This document shows, in pieces, positions 9,690 through 20,074 of a DNA stretch of 64,000 nucleotides. A program made the position numbers and the translations under genes. The stretch is from Chromatiaceae bacterium (lineage in GTDB: Bacteria; Pseudomonadota; Gammaproteobacteria; Chromatiales; Chromatiaceae). Within the stretch, counting starts at the first letter, position 1, and every line of letters starts with the position of its first letter. The stretch lies in assembly GCA_007693535.1 (NCBI GenBank), contig REDK01000106.1, forward strand, positions 1-64,000, read 5' to 3'. Under the pieces are notes generated by a model that made no database searches, was not told where the DNA came from, and was given only the letters and a program-made list of their open reading frames with translations.

Positions 9690-10169
9690 TCAGGTTCCGG
9701 TCAGCACGCGGAACAGCAGCAGGGCCAAGGCGGCCAAACCAATGCCATTGAAGATGAGATCCCAGCGGCGATGGCTGGACCGGCGGCGGGCGAGGTTGGC
9801 GTCGAGGCGAGGATCGCCAGCGATGGCGGGATCGATGAAGACCCGGCGGTGCTCGAGATCGATCGCATCGGCGATGGCGATGGCCTCGGTGATATCGGCC
9901 CGATAGAGGCGGGCGTCGAGGTCTACCAGCCGCCGCCGCAGGCCCTCGTGGAAGTGCATCAGGGCGGCATCGATATCCCGGAAGCGGGCAGCAAAGCGCA
10001 GGTTGGGCGGCGGCGTCAGGCTGACCTGGGTGCTGGTGCGCACATGCACCAGCCCGGGGTGTTCCGGGTGCGTCTCGAGTAGCAGATAGCCCTGGTCCAT
10101 GAGGTCGATCGCGAAATGGTCGGCGTTGCGGTGATCATCAGAGGTTGATCCGCCGATGCGCCACTGCAA
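9690..10169 (-). CDS. Orphan tail-anchored protein
   Basis: I do not recognise this 159-residue product. It is soluble and charged for about 130 residues (LVDLDARLYRADITEAIAIA, arginine-rich RRRSSHRR). It then has one C-terminal hydrophobic helix (LIFNGIGLAALALLLFRVL), giving a tail-anchored layout. The start is uncertain: TTG at 10169 keeps a coding-looking N-terminus, while ATG at 10100 would shorten it by 23 residues. Neither has a clear ribosome site. It is on the same strand as the 193-residue orphan and the methyltransferase. Confidence 0.45.
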   Translation of the reverse strand: MQWRIGGSTSDDHRNADHFAIDLMDQGYLLLETHPEHPGLVHVRTSTQVSLTPPPNLRFAARFRDIDAALMHFHEGLRRRLVDLDARLYRADITEAIAIADAIDLEHRRVFIDPAIAGDPRLDANLARRRSSHRRWDLIFNGIGLAALALLLFRVLTGT

Positions 10170-10610
10170 GGGGCGACCAGTGCGAGTTGGTCGTCAGTAC
10201 CCGCGCTGGTGTCTGCGCCCGGGGAGCTGCTGATGACCGCGCGATCCCGGCGCGGGACGTGCTCCCGCGAGGGCTTGCTGGTCGGTAGCTGATGGCTGCC
10301 GACGATCGGCTGGCCTCCTGGCCGTCGGGACCCGCCGAAATCTTCCAGCATTTCCCGAGGTCGAGTGCCGCTGTCTCCGAGACGCCAGCAAGTATGGAAC
10401 CCGCCCGGGCCAGGTGCCCGGGCGGGGAGATCCGGTCCCGGGATCCGCCCGGTACCGGCTGGTTTGTACCGCGGTGCTGGTTTTTACCAGCGGTGCTGGC
10501 CCGCCACCGGTTGCGGCACCGTCAATCGCGGCACGAGGGGTGTGCCGCGCGGTCGGGGTCTTGGGTTGCGGGCTGGGTTCAGAGTCTGGATGGCGGTGCC
10601 GAGCGGTGGC
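10170..10610. other. Spacer with a perfect 11-bp GC hairpin
   Basis: No gene seen. CCCGCCCGGGC (10400-10410) pairs perfectly with GCCCGGGCGGG (10416-10426) around a 5-nt loop. A second, weaker hairpin GCTGGT-TTTT-ACCAGC follows near 10480. There is no T-run after the strong hairpin on either strand, so it is not a standard terminator. Confidence 0.45.
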
Positions 10611-10799
10611 TCAGGTTTCTTGACGGCGCAGTTCCCAGTTGCCGAGATCGATCAGTTGCTCGATCGGCTTGGCGATGGGGACACGCTTGTCAGGGGCGAA
10701 GCGGTCGCCCTGCTCCCAGGCGAGTTCAGCCTGATCGGCGATGCGATGCAGACCTTGGCGTAACAGTTCCCAGACGGCCTGATTCTGATTGGGGGTCAT
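10611..10799 (-). CDS. Small conserved-looking hypothetical protein
   Basis: A 62-residue product from the ATG at 10799, preceded by GGAGAGAG at good spacing. That ribosome site is the main support. Sequence: MTPNQNQAVWELLRQGLHRI, then an acidic middle and PIAKPIEQLIDLGNWELRRQ. It is predicted mostly helical and soluble. No known domain recognised. It heads the minus-strand orphan block but is 440 bp from the next gene, so shared transcription is not evident. Confidence 0.45.
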   Translation of the reverse strand: MTPNQNQAVWELLRQGLHRIADQAELAWEQGDRFAPDKRVPIAKPIEQLIDLGNWELRRQET

Positions 10800-10865
10800 C
10801 TCACTCTCTCCACGCTGGTTGGGGCACCTGCTTTGGTGCTGCCCCATTATCTATTGCACAAGGAG

Positions 10866-11225
10866 GCGCTGATTGATCAGGTCACGCCTGATCGAAACTC
10901 AGCACCGAATCCAACGACGCGGTCGCCAGGTTCCTTCACATCCAATCGCTGTTGAGCGATTGAACATGGCGGGGCTCCTTGCTCCGCGGGAAACGCTGAA
11001 CTCTTCGAGCGTTTCCCTGAGTCGCGGCAGCCAATTCCGATCGGCCAAGCAAGTCTGCCGGCGACCGCGAGACGCCTGCGGGCGGTTGCGATCGGGCCAA
11101 ATCTTCCTGCAGCGACTAAGCGGGGAGAGCTTTTAGCGGCCCACGCTTCGCGACCCACGCCGGGAGCTTAGACTATCCCTGCGCAACAGCAATTGGTACT
11201 TTCCATGTCGCATCGAAGCGACAAT
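10866..11225. other. Hairpin-rich non-coding region
   Basis: No convincing gene. Several perfect inverted repeats follow one another: GATCAGG/CCTGATC (about 10877-10895), CAATCGCT-GTTG-AGCGATTG (10943-10962), GGGAAACGCT/AGCGTTTCCC (10988-11017) and TGTCGC/GCGACA (11206-11223). The density suggests a structured RNA or a relic of mobile DNA. No direction can be assigned. Confidence 0.4.
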
Positions 11226-11368
11226 TGTGGTGTTACAACAGGCGCGGGACGGTGACATCTGCGGTGGGTTGGGGCTGTCAGCGCCAGGGATTGACGGATA
11301 TCAACGGACGCGCACTCGTGCCGCTCCGGGTCTGCGCGAGGTCAGGGGAGTGATCCGCACCCGCCTGG

Positions 11369-11968
11369 TCAGCGGGCGCGCATCATCAATGCGTCGTGGC
11401 CATTTTGCTTCAAGCGGTCCTGCACGGCATTGGCGCCGGCGCGATCATAGGCACCGGTGCGCACGCGATAGAAGGTCTGGCCGTTCTCGATGGTGACGCT
11501 CTGGACGCTGGTCGGGATGCCAAGCAGCGCGAGTTGGGCCTTGAGCCGGTCAGCGTCGCCCGGGCGGCTGTAGCTAGCGACCTGAATCACGAAGTCGCCG
11601 CTGCCGGCAGGCGGCAGTGCGGCCTCGGTGGATGCTGCCGCTGCCGGCTCGGCGGCTGGTGGCGGTGCCGGGCTCGGGGATGCTGGGGCCGCCGACGTCA
11701 GCGGCACGTCCGGCGAAAGCGCGACCCGTTCCTCGGGCAGCATGTTGTAGAAGTCGAACTTGGGCGGCGGTGGGACTTGCCGGGTCGATGGCGCCGGTGC
11801 TGCGGTCGCCGCGAGGTCGGCCTCCGGGGGCGGGGCATGGCTCAGCCAGGCGAGGCCGACGCCAAAGGCGCCGACCACGCCACCGCACAGGAACCAGAAC
11901 GCACAGGTGCCGCGACGCTCGTTGCGCCGGCGTGGCCGCGGGGCGCCCTTGCGATAGTCTCTGGTCAT
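11369..11968 (-). CDS. SPOR-domain cell-division-type membrane protein
   Basis: Bitopic inner-membrane protein of 199 residues. It has an arginine-rich cytoplasmic N-terminus (RRRNERRGT), one transmembrane helix (FWFLCGGVVGAFGVGLAWLS), a long Pro/Ala-rich periplasmic linker, and a C-terminal SPOR domain from about residue 122 (GDFVIQVASYSRPGDADRLK ... FYRVRTGAY). SPOR domains bind denuded septal glycan, so the protein probably localises to the division site as FtsN does. It sits directly downstream of argS, as FtsN-like SPOR genes do in many gammaproteobacteria. FtsN identity is plausible, but the short N-terminal region makes me leave the symbol blank. Confidence 0.88.
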   Translation of the reverse strand: MTRDYRKGAPRPRRRNERRGTCAFWFLCGGVVGAFGVGLAWLSHAPPPEADLAATAAPAPSTRQVPPPPKFDFYNMLPEERVALSPDVPLTSAAPASPSPAPPPAAEPAAAASTEAALPPAGSGDFVIQVASYSRPGDADRLKAQLALLGIPTSVQSVTIENGQTFYRVRTGAYDRAGANAVQDRLKQNGHDALMMRAR

Positions 11969-12029
11969 CTCTGCAGGTCCTCCCAGGGTGCTGAACCCGT
12001 CGTGTCCAGCCGGTCACATCGGCTACCAG

Positions 12030-13808
12030 TCACATACGCTCCGGGGCAGAGACACCGAGCAGATCGAGACCATTGCGTAGGACCTGGCGGACCGCAAGGA
12101 TCAGCTTGATGCGCGCGTCGCGCAGGTCGGTGTCCGTGACCAGGAACTGATGGGCGTTGTAATAGGTGTGGAAGTCATTGGCCAGGTCGCGCAGATAGGT
12201 GGCGACCTGGTGCGGCTCATGGCCCAGGGCCGCGGTCTCGATCACCTCCGAATAGCGCGAGAGGGTGCGCAGCAGGTTGTTCTCCTGAGCCTCGGTGAGG
12301 CGCTCGAGCTGTCCGCGGTCGGGGGCCAGGTCGAGTGCCAGGCCCTTGTCCGCGGCCTGGCGCAGCACGCTGCAGACGCGGGCATGCGCGTACTGGATGT
12401 AATAGACCGGATTGTCCGCGGACTGGCTCTTGGCCAGGTCCAGATCGAAGTCCAGGTGCTGCTCGCAGCGGCGCATCACGTAGAAGAAGCGGGCGGCATC
12501 GCGTCCGACCTCCTGGCGCAGTTGACGCAAGGTGACGAAGTCGCCGGAGCGGGTGGACATCTGCACCTTCTCGCCGCCGCGATAGAGCACGGCGAACTGC
12601 ACCAGCAGCACATCCAGGCGGCTGGCATCGTCGCCGAGAGCGGTCAGCGCGGCCTTGACCCGCGGCACATAGCCATGGTGGTCGGCGCCCCAGATATCGA
12701 TGACCCGTGCGAACCCGCGCTCCAGCTTGTCCATGTGGTAGGCGATATCGGAGGCGAAGTAGGTGCTCTGGCCGTTCTCGCGCACCACCACCCGGTCCTT
12801 TTCGTCGCCGAAGGCGCTGGAGCGGAACCAGAGGGCGCCATCGCGCTCGTAGACGTGCCCGGCGGTGCGCAGCCGTTCGATGGCTCGATGCACCGCTCCG
12901 CGCTCGCTCAGCGTCCGTTCGGAATACCACTCCTCATAGGTGAGGCCGAACTGGGCGAGGTCGTCGCGGATATCGTCGAGGATGGTATTGAGGCCGAGTT
13001 CGAAGACCAGTCGGTAGCGGTTGTCGCCCAGCAGTTGTTTGGCGTTGGCGACCAGGCCGTCGATGTGGGCCTCCTGATCGCCGTCCGGGCGGTCGCCACC
13101 GGCATCCGCCGGCACGCCGGCGAACACCACCGCCCGCTCCACCCGATAGGCATCGCCGTGTTCGCGATGCAGGGCAGCGGCGATGTCCCACACATAATCG
13201 CCACGATAGCCATTGCTGGGGAAGGGCAGTTCCTCGCCGCAGAGTTCCAGGTAGCGCAGCCAGACCGAGGCGGCGAGGATGTCCATCTGGCGCCCGGCAT
13301 CGTTGACATAGTATTCCCGATGCACGTCGTAACCGACTGCCGCCAGCAGGTCGGCAACGACTGCGCCATAAGCGGCGCCGCGCCCGTGCCCGACGTGCAG
13401 CGGGCCAGTGGGATTGGCGGAGACGAACTCTACCTGCACGCGCTGGCCGGCACCGATGCGACTGCGGCCGAACGCCGGGCCTTGCTGCAGGATGATCGGC
13501 ACGACCTGGTGATAGGCCGTCGGGCTGAGATGAAAATTGATGAAGCCAGGACCGGCGATCTCCACCCGCGTCACCAGCGGCGAGGCCGGCAGGGCGGCCA
13601 GCAGGCGCTCGGCGAGGTCGCGCGGGCGCAGCCCAGCACTGCGCGCCAAGACCAGCGCGGCATTGCTGGCGAAGTCGCCGTGGGCAGGATCGCGAGTGCG
13701 CTCCAGGGTGGGCCGAGGGAGGCGAGCGTCGGCCGGGGCCGGCGCGTCGGTTGCTAAACCGAGAGTACCCAGGGCTTCCCTGAGCAGGGCTTGGAGTTCG
13801 GACTTCAT
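12030..13808 (-). CDS. argS: Arginyl-tRNA synthetase
   Basis: Charges tRNA-Arg with arginine. The 592-residue class I enzyme starts [18 protein letters not shown] at the ATG at 13808, the normal ArgS N-terminus. A longer frame to 13862 lacks support. The HIGH motif is present in [13 protein letters not shown], the KMSKS region is replaced by [11 protein letters not shown] as in many ArgS proteins, and the C-terminal anticodon-binding helices end [12 protein letters not shown]. It lies between priA (upstream) and the SPOR gene (downstream), all on the minus strand. A large antisense frame across it is a GC artefact. Confidence 0.97.
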   Translation of the reverse strand: MKSELQALLREALGTLGLATDAPAPADARLPRPTLERTRDPAHGDFASNAALVLARSAGLRPRDLAERLLAALPASPLVTRVEIAGPGFINFHLSPTAYHQVVPIILQQGPAFGRSRIGAGQRVQVEFVSANPTGPLHVGHGRGAAYGAVVADLLAAVGYDVHREYYVNDAGRQMDILAASVWLRYLELCGEELPFPSNGYRGDYVWDIAAALHREHGDAYRVERAVVFAGVPADAGGDRPDGDQEAHIDGLVANAKQLLGDNRYRLVFELGLNTILDDIRDDLAQFGLTYEEWYSERTLSERGAVHRAIERLRTAGHVYERDGALWFRSSAFGDEKDRVVVRENGQSTYFASDIAYHMDKLERGFARVIDIWGADHHGYVPRVKAALTALGDDASRLDVLLVQFAVLYRGGEKVQMSTRSGDFVTLRQLRQEVGRDAARFFYVMRRCEQHLDFDLDLAKSQSADNPVYYIQYAHARVCSVLRQAADKGLALDLAPDRGQLERLTEAQENNLLRTLSRYSEVIETAALGHEPHQVATYLRDLANDFHTYYNAHQFLVTDTDLRDARIKLILAVRQVLRNGLDLLGVSAPERM

Positions 13809-14005
13809 CGACGGCCTGGCCTGGAGGCGATGGCGGCGGGGTCCACATCGGCCCCACCGCAAAGCCCGTTAGCATACCGGAAGGCGCCTGGCGTCGAAAC
13901 TCGCCCGGCGGCGGGCGGCGGTCATGCGCGAGTCTGGACCAGACTGGGCCGCTTCCGCTCCCGCTGGTCCTGCCGCGGCGGTGCATCCGGTGATCGCGGC
14001 TTCGG

Positions 14006-16018
<2,013 letters not shown>

Positions 16019-16694
16019 GTCCGCGGTGGTGTTGCTCACGACCGTCGTCTCGTTGGCAGGGGCGGGCCCGCTGCGCCGGCCGTTCGGCGCTGGCTGGTCG
16101 GCCAAACCGACCGGGGTCGCTGCAAAGTTGTCCGCAGGGGCTGTGGATAAGCCTGGGGAAAAGCCCTGGCCATTGGCCTGTAACCCGCGTGGTCAGTACG
16201 CTGATGTTGCCATGGCCAAACATTGGCCATCTGGATGCAATCAATAAAATCAATCGGTTGCAATCGGTGGCTGAATCGCTCCCGAGCTGCACCGAGGGCA
16301 TCGGCCGCCTCGGTAGGGGCCTGGCGGCATTGTGAAAAACCCATCGTTGGGCGGTTCCGGAGGGAATCAGGACGCGGGTCGGGGCCTGCGTCAGTGCTGG
16401 GCGCCAGTGCTGGTCCCGGGTGCTGGTCCCGGGTGCTGGCGGGTCGCGCCGCCCCGAGCGTGGCCGGGTCGGCTTGGATCGTTATCGCGGCCAGCGGCTC
16501 GGGCGCCGTGCGTCGTCAGGGCTTCCAGCCCTGATCACATCAGGCCAGGATGGCCTGATGACGCAAGTCGGTCGCCGCGGTGGCCGGAGTGACGATCGAG
16601 GCCGCCGGGTCGACTCCTGCTGCCGGGCTTGGGCCGGTTGCGCGTCCGCCCTCGCGGCGCGTCTGGCTGGGATTTACGGCGGCTGGTGCTTATC
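16019..16694. other. Spacer with palindromes and a double hairpin
   Basis: No gene seen. Visible structures are ATGGCCAA-ACA-TTGGCCAT (16212-16230), a tandem GTGCTGGTCCCGG at 16407-16432, and two adjacent perfect hairpins: CAGGGCT/AGCCCTG (16517-16533) and CATCAGGCC/GGCCTGATG (16538-16560). The pair is itself bracketed by CGTCA and TGACG (16514-16563). Confidence 0.45.
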
Positions 16695-16722
16695 TTGCCT
16701 CACAGCAATTGCCGTGTATCAT
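16695..16722 (+). promoter_or_regulatory. Probable promoter of the HNH nuclease gene
   Basis: TTGCCT (16695-16700) and TATCAT (16717-16722) are 16 bp apart. If used, the transcript starts near 16730, which makes the ATG at 16721 unusable and favours the ATG at 16751. Confidence 0.45.
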
Positions 16723-16750
16723 GGCGCCAACTCACAAGCCGTGGCAAAGC

Positions 16751-17440
16751 ATGGTCATTCTGAGTCAACAGGTCCTGCGCACCGATCTCGCCGGCATGCC
16801 CCTGGAGTGGATCGACTATCGTGCTGCCGCGCGCCTGTATTTCCTCGGGCAAGTGGCCTACGCCTGCGGCGAGCCGATGCTGACTCTGCACGGCGGCATC
16901 AATGCCCGCACGCGCGAGCAAAGCCGCCTGGAGATCCACAGCATCATTGCCACCCACGGTACCCATCAGGCGCTGAACAAGCTGCGCGACGACTACGTGC
17001 CACCGCTGTCCAACCGGACGCTGTTCCAGCGCGACGATCATCTCTGCCTGTATTGCGGCGGGCGCTTCTCGGTCCGCCACCTCTCGCGCGACCATGTCCG
17101 TCCGCTCAGCCAGGACGGTCATGACCATTGGAATAACGTGGTCAGTGCCTGCGTGCGCTGCAACAACTACAAGGCCGGCCGGACGCCGGAGGCCGCCGGC
17201 ATGGAGCTGCTGGCGGTCCCCTTCACTCCAACCCATGCCGAGTACATCTATCTGATGGGGCGTCACGTGCTGGCGGATCAGATGGACTTCCTGCGCGCCC
17301 ATTTTCCCCGAACGAGCCCGTTGCTGCGCCGGCTGGTCCGCCAGCGCGCCGCGCAGACTGGCGAACGGCCGGCAGTTGCCGAGCCGGCGCGCGTTATCCT
17401 GGGCGGATGCCTCGCCGGTGATGCCCAGGACGCCGCCTGA
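16751..17440 (+). CDS. HNH endonuclease-family protein
   Basis: A 229-residue protein with a C-terminal-half HNH nuclease fold: CLYCGG, then LSRDHVRPLSQDGHDHWNNV and ACVRCNNYK, giving two CxxC zinc knuckles around the DHV catalytic histidine. The N-terminal part (LRTDLAGMPLEWIDYRAAARLYFLGQVAY) looks like the conserved leader of a widespread single-copy HNH family in proteobacteria. Its substrate is not established. No toxin, phage or restriction genes lie next to it, so a house-keeping or repair role is as likely as defence. The start is uncertain between ATG 16721 and 16751; the promoter placement favours 16751. Confidence 0.82.
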   Translation: MVILSQQVLRTDLAGMPLEWIDYRAAARLYFLGQVAYACGEPMLTLHGGINARTREQSRLEIHSIIATHGTHQALNKLRDDYVPPLSNRTLFQRDDHLCLYCGGRFSVRHLSRDHVRPLSQDGHDHWNNVVSACVRCNNYKAGRTPEAAGMELLAVPFTPTHAEYIYLMGRHVLADQMDFLRAHFPRTSPLLRRLVRQRAAQTGERPAVAEPARVILGGCLAGDAQDAA

Positions 17441-17563
17441 GTACTTCTGTTACTCGTCCCTCCGTCACTGCGCCGACAGCCCCGGCCGCAGATGGCTCTG
17501 AGGTCCCTCGATCTACCATACCCGCGGCACAGCGGCCCGCGGCAGACCTGGAGACGATCGCCA

Positions 17564-18439
17564 ATGACCGATTGGCAGGCCATCGCCGGGCAGATTGCCA
17601 GCGCCTTAGGTCAGCGTTTCGAACCCGGCCCGGCGCGCGCGCTCGGCGGCGGCTGCATCAATCGCGCGGCCCTGCTCACGGACGGTGGCGAGCGCATCTT
17701 CGTCAAGCTCAACTGTGCCGATCGGCTGGAGATGTTCGCGGCCGAGGCGGCTGGACTGGAGGCCATGGCCGCCACCGGGAGCGTCCGCGTTCCGCGCCCC
17801 GTCTGTACCGGGGTTGCCGGTGGCGAGGCCTTCGTCGCGATGGAATATCTGGAGCTTGGCACTCGCGGTGACAGTGCTGCCGCCGGCGAGCAATTGGCGG
17901 CGATGCACCGGGCTACCGCGGACCGCTTCGGTTGGGAGCGTGACAACACCATCGGCTCCACCCCCCAGCCCAACGGCTGGCAGGCGGACTGGCCCACCTT
18001 CTGGCAGCGGCAGCGGCTGGGATTTCAACTGGAACTGGCCGCCCGTAACGGCTACGGCGGCCGCCTGCAACGCCGCGGCGAGCGTCTACTCGCGGGTTGT
18101 CCGGCCCTGCTCGGGCACACCCCGCCGCCGGCGCTGCTGCACGGCGATCTTTGGGGGGGCAACATCGGCTACGATCAGCGCGGGGCACCGGTGCTGTTCG
18201 ATCCGGCGGTCTATTACGGGGACCGCGAGGCCGATCTCGCCATGACCGAACTGTTCGGCGGCTTTGGTCCGGCCTTTCACGCCGCCTATGCCGGGGCCTG
18301 GCCGCTGCCGACCGGCTATCCAGTGCGCCGAACCCTCTACAACCTGTATCACATCCTCAATCACCTCAACCTATTTGGCAGCGGCTATCTGGGCCAGGCC
18401 GAGGGCATGATCGACCGGCTGCTGGCTGAACTCGGCTGA
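17564..18439 (+). CDS. Fructosamine kinase family protein
   Basis: Likely phosphorylates ketoamine adducts (fructosamine or ribulosamine) on proteins or small amines, which then decompose: a deglycation enzyme in the cytoplasm. The 291-residue product matches the bacterial family length. Features are LGGGCINRA at the N-terminus, FVKLN with the ATP-binding lysine, the kinase loop LLHGDLWGGNIGY, and FDPAVYYGDREADLAM for the metal-binding aspartate. GGAGA lies upstream of the ATG at 17564. A longer frame starts at 17492 but its N-terminus is not family-like. Followed on the same strand by the SixA-like gene. Confidence 0.92.
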   Translation: MTDWQAIAGQIASALGQRFEPGPARALGGGCINRAALLTDGGERIFVKLNCADRLEMFAAEAAGLEAMAATGSVRVPRPVCTGVAGGEAFVAMEYLELGTRGDSAAAGEQLAAMHRATADRFGWERDNTIGSTPQPNGWQADWPTFWQRQRLGFQLELAARNGYGGRLQRRGERLLAGCPALLGHTPPPALLHGDLWGGNIGYDQRGAPVLFDPAVYYGDREADLAMTELFGGFGPAFHAAYAGAWPLPTGYPVRRTLYNLYHILNHLNLFGSGYLGQAEGMIDRLLAELG

Positions 18440-18571
18440 GCCGCCCTCGGCGCGGGCCGCTGCCGCGCCAGCCGTGCCTCTGCCGTCCCGCGGGCCGAGG
18501 TGTCGGCGCCATGACCATTGTGTTAAAACGCCGCGAGTGCGATTCACCCGGCCCTGGCCTAGGCCCTCACC

Positions 18572-19111
18572 TTGGTTCGTCCCGATCCTTTTCTGCAGAG
18601 CCCCCGCGAGCTGCTGCTTCTGCGTCACGCCAAGTCGGACTGGGATAGCGGTGCCGCCACCGACTTCGAGCGGCCCCTGGCCCGGCGCGGCAAACGCGAT
18701 GCGCCGCGGGTCGGGGAATGGCTTTACCGCGAGGGCCTGGTGCCAGCCCGGGTGTTGAGTTCGCCCGCCCAGCGCGCCCGCCAGACCGCGCTGAAGGTCT
18801 GTAAGGCGTTGGACATCAAAAAAAAGGATATCTGCTGGGAGCCTGACCTCTATGACGCCTCCCTGGCCGCGCTGCTCGGCGTGCTGGCCCGCTGTCCGGC
18901 CACGGCACGCACGGTCTTGTTGGTCGGGCACAACCCTGGACTGGAGGAGCTGTTGCGCCATCTCACCGGCGGCGAGCATGCAGCGCCGGCGGATGGCAAA
19001 CTGCTGACCACCGCTGCCCTGGCCCGTCTGGAGATGCCCGACGACTGGTCGCACCTGGAGCCGGGCTGCGCGGTCTTGCTGACCATCATGCGTCCGCGCG
19101 AGGTCGCCTAG
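18572..19111 (+). CDS. sixA: Phosphohistidine phosphatase SixA-like
   Basis: Histidine-phosphatase-superfamily enzyme of 179 residues. The RHA motif (Arg18-His19) is in LLLLRHAKSDWD, the second conserved arginine in SSPAQRARQT, and the second catalytic His in LLVGHNPGLEELL. The size and the RHAKSDW signature fit the SixA group, which dephosphorylates phosphohistidine on signalling or phosphotransfer proteins. The only usable start I find is TTG at 18572, with no strong ribosome site, so the first dozen residues are uncertain. It follows the fructosamine kinase gene after 132 bp. Confidence 0.85.
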   Translation: MVRPDPFLQSPRELLLLRHAKSDWDSGAATDFERPLARRGKRDAPRVGEWLYREGLVPARVLSSPAQRARQTALKVCKALDIKKKDICWEPDLYDASLAALLGVLARCPATARTVLLVGHNPGLEELLRHLTGGEHAAPADGKLLTTAALARLEMPDDWSHLEPGCAVLLTIMRPREVA

Positions 19112-19277
19112 GCGCCATCGCGCAGGCTCGCGATCGCAGCGGATCGCATCGCTCCCGGCGCGCGCTGGCTCGCCGCTGTCGTGCGCGTTCCGTCGGATAG
19201 AGTCGGATCAGCGGTCAGCGCCACTGGCTGATCCATTCCGGCGCCATTCACCCGAATCTACCTGCCCAGTCCCGCCG

Positions 19278-19898
19278 ATGTCCGCTCCACCCCGTTCCAA
19301 AGAGCGTCCACCAACAGCTTTCTGGCTTCCCCAGTTGCTGCCGGTGCACTGGCTGCTGCTGGCAGCCTTCCTATTGTTTTATGGCTTTGCCGTGTTCGCC
19401 CTCACCCGCGACTATTACCTACGCCATCCCCCTGGTCCCGGGGTGACTCAGCGCGGCGGGGGGGCGGCGATCGGCGAGCAGTTGCGCACCGCGCTGGCCC
19501 AGGGCAGCAGCAGCCTGCCGCCGGAACTGGTGGCAACCGACCCGCTGCTGCTGGCCCAGGAGGCCGAACGGCTGTTCGCGATGGGCCGTTTCGCCGCCGC
19601 GGTGCCGCTCTACGAGCGGGTGCTGGAACTGGTACCGGAGAACGCCGAGGCCCGCAATGACCTTGGTCTGGCCCTACACTATGCTGGCAATTCTGCCCGC
19701 GGTCGGGAGGTGTTGCAGGCCGGAACCGAACGGTCGCCAGGATTTCAACGCATCTGGCTCAGCCTGGGCTTCGTCGCCGCCCAGAGTGAGCAGCCCGAGA
19801 TCGCCCGGGCAGCGCTTGCCAGGGCGAGGGAACTGGACCCGGACAACCCGGTCGGGGAAGAGGCGGCGCGGCTGCTGGAGCAGTTGGCGACGCCTTAG
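19278..19898 (+). CDS. Membrane-anchored TPR protein
   Basis: A 206-residue protein with a short cytoplasmic N-terminus and one transmembrane helix (residues about 22-44, LPVHWLLLAAFLLFYGFAVF). The rest is a periplasmic region of three tetratricopeptide-like repeats: AERLFAMGRFAAAVPLYERV, NDLGLALHYAGNSARGREVL and LGFVAAQSEQPEIARAALAR. It probably serves as a protein-protein scaffold. No partner is evident from neighbours; downstream is the convergent hoxF-like gene. Confidence 0.75.
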   Translation: MSAPPRSKERPPTAFWLPQLLPVHWLLLAAFLLFYGFAVFALTRDYYLRHPPGPGVTQRGGGAAIGEQLRTALAQGSSSLPPELVATDPLLLAQEAERLFAMGRFAAAVPLYERVLELVPENAEARNDLGLALHYAGNSARGREVLQAGTERSPGFQRIWLSLGFVAAQSEQPEIARAALARARELDPDNPVGEEAARLLEQLATP

Positions 19899-19904
19899 GC
19901 GATT

Positions 19905-19936
19905 GCCGATGATTGGCCATCCCGGCCAACATCGGC
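19905..19936. terminator. Strong hairpin between convergent genes
   Basis: GCCGATGATTGGCC (19905-19918) pairs with GGCCAACATCGGC (19924-19936) over 13 bp with one bulged A and a 5-nt loop. It begins 7 nt after the TPR gene stop and faces hoxF from the other side. There is no U-tract, so it may act as a transcript end stabiliser or factor-assisted terminator. Confidence 0.5.
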
Positions 19937-20074
19937 GCGGAACCCGGCGATCTCGGGAAATGAACGCTGCTTGCCCTGGCATTTCCTCAGGCGCCTGCCG
20001 ATGCCAGGCGGTGCGCGCGGCTACCGCCACGCCGGACGGACACCCCGGCCTCCCTGCGGGGTCCCAGCGGCGGA

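Noticed and set aside
12150-13757. Plus-strand open frame of 535 codons opposite argS
   Set aside because: It is the antisense shadow of argS in GC-rich DNA; its translation is Val/Gly/Ala/His-rich with no domain, while argS has all family motifs.
16751-17440. Defence or restriction system around the HNH nuclease
   Set aside because: Neighbours are priA and a fructosamine kinase; no methyltransferase specificity subunit, helicase or toxin-antitoxin pair is adjacent, and the HNH protein looks like a widespread single gene.
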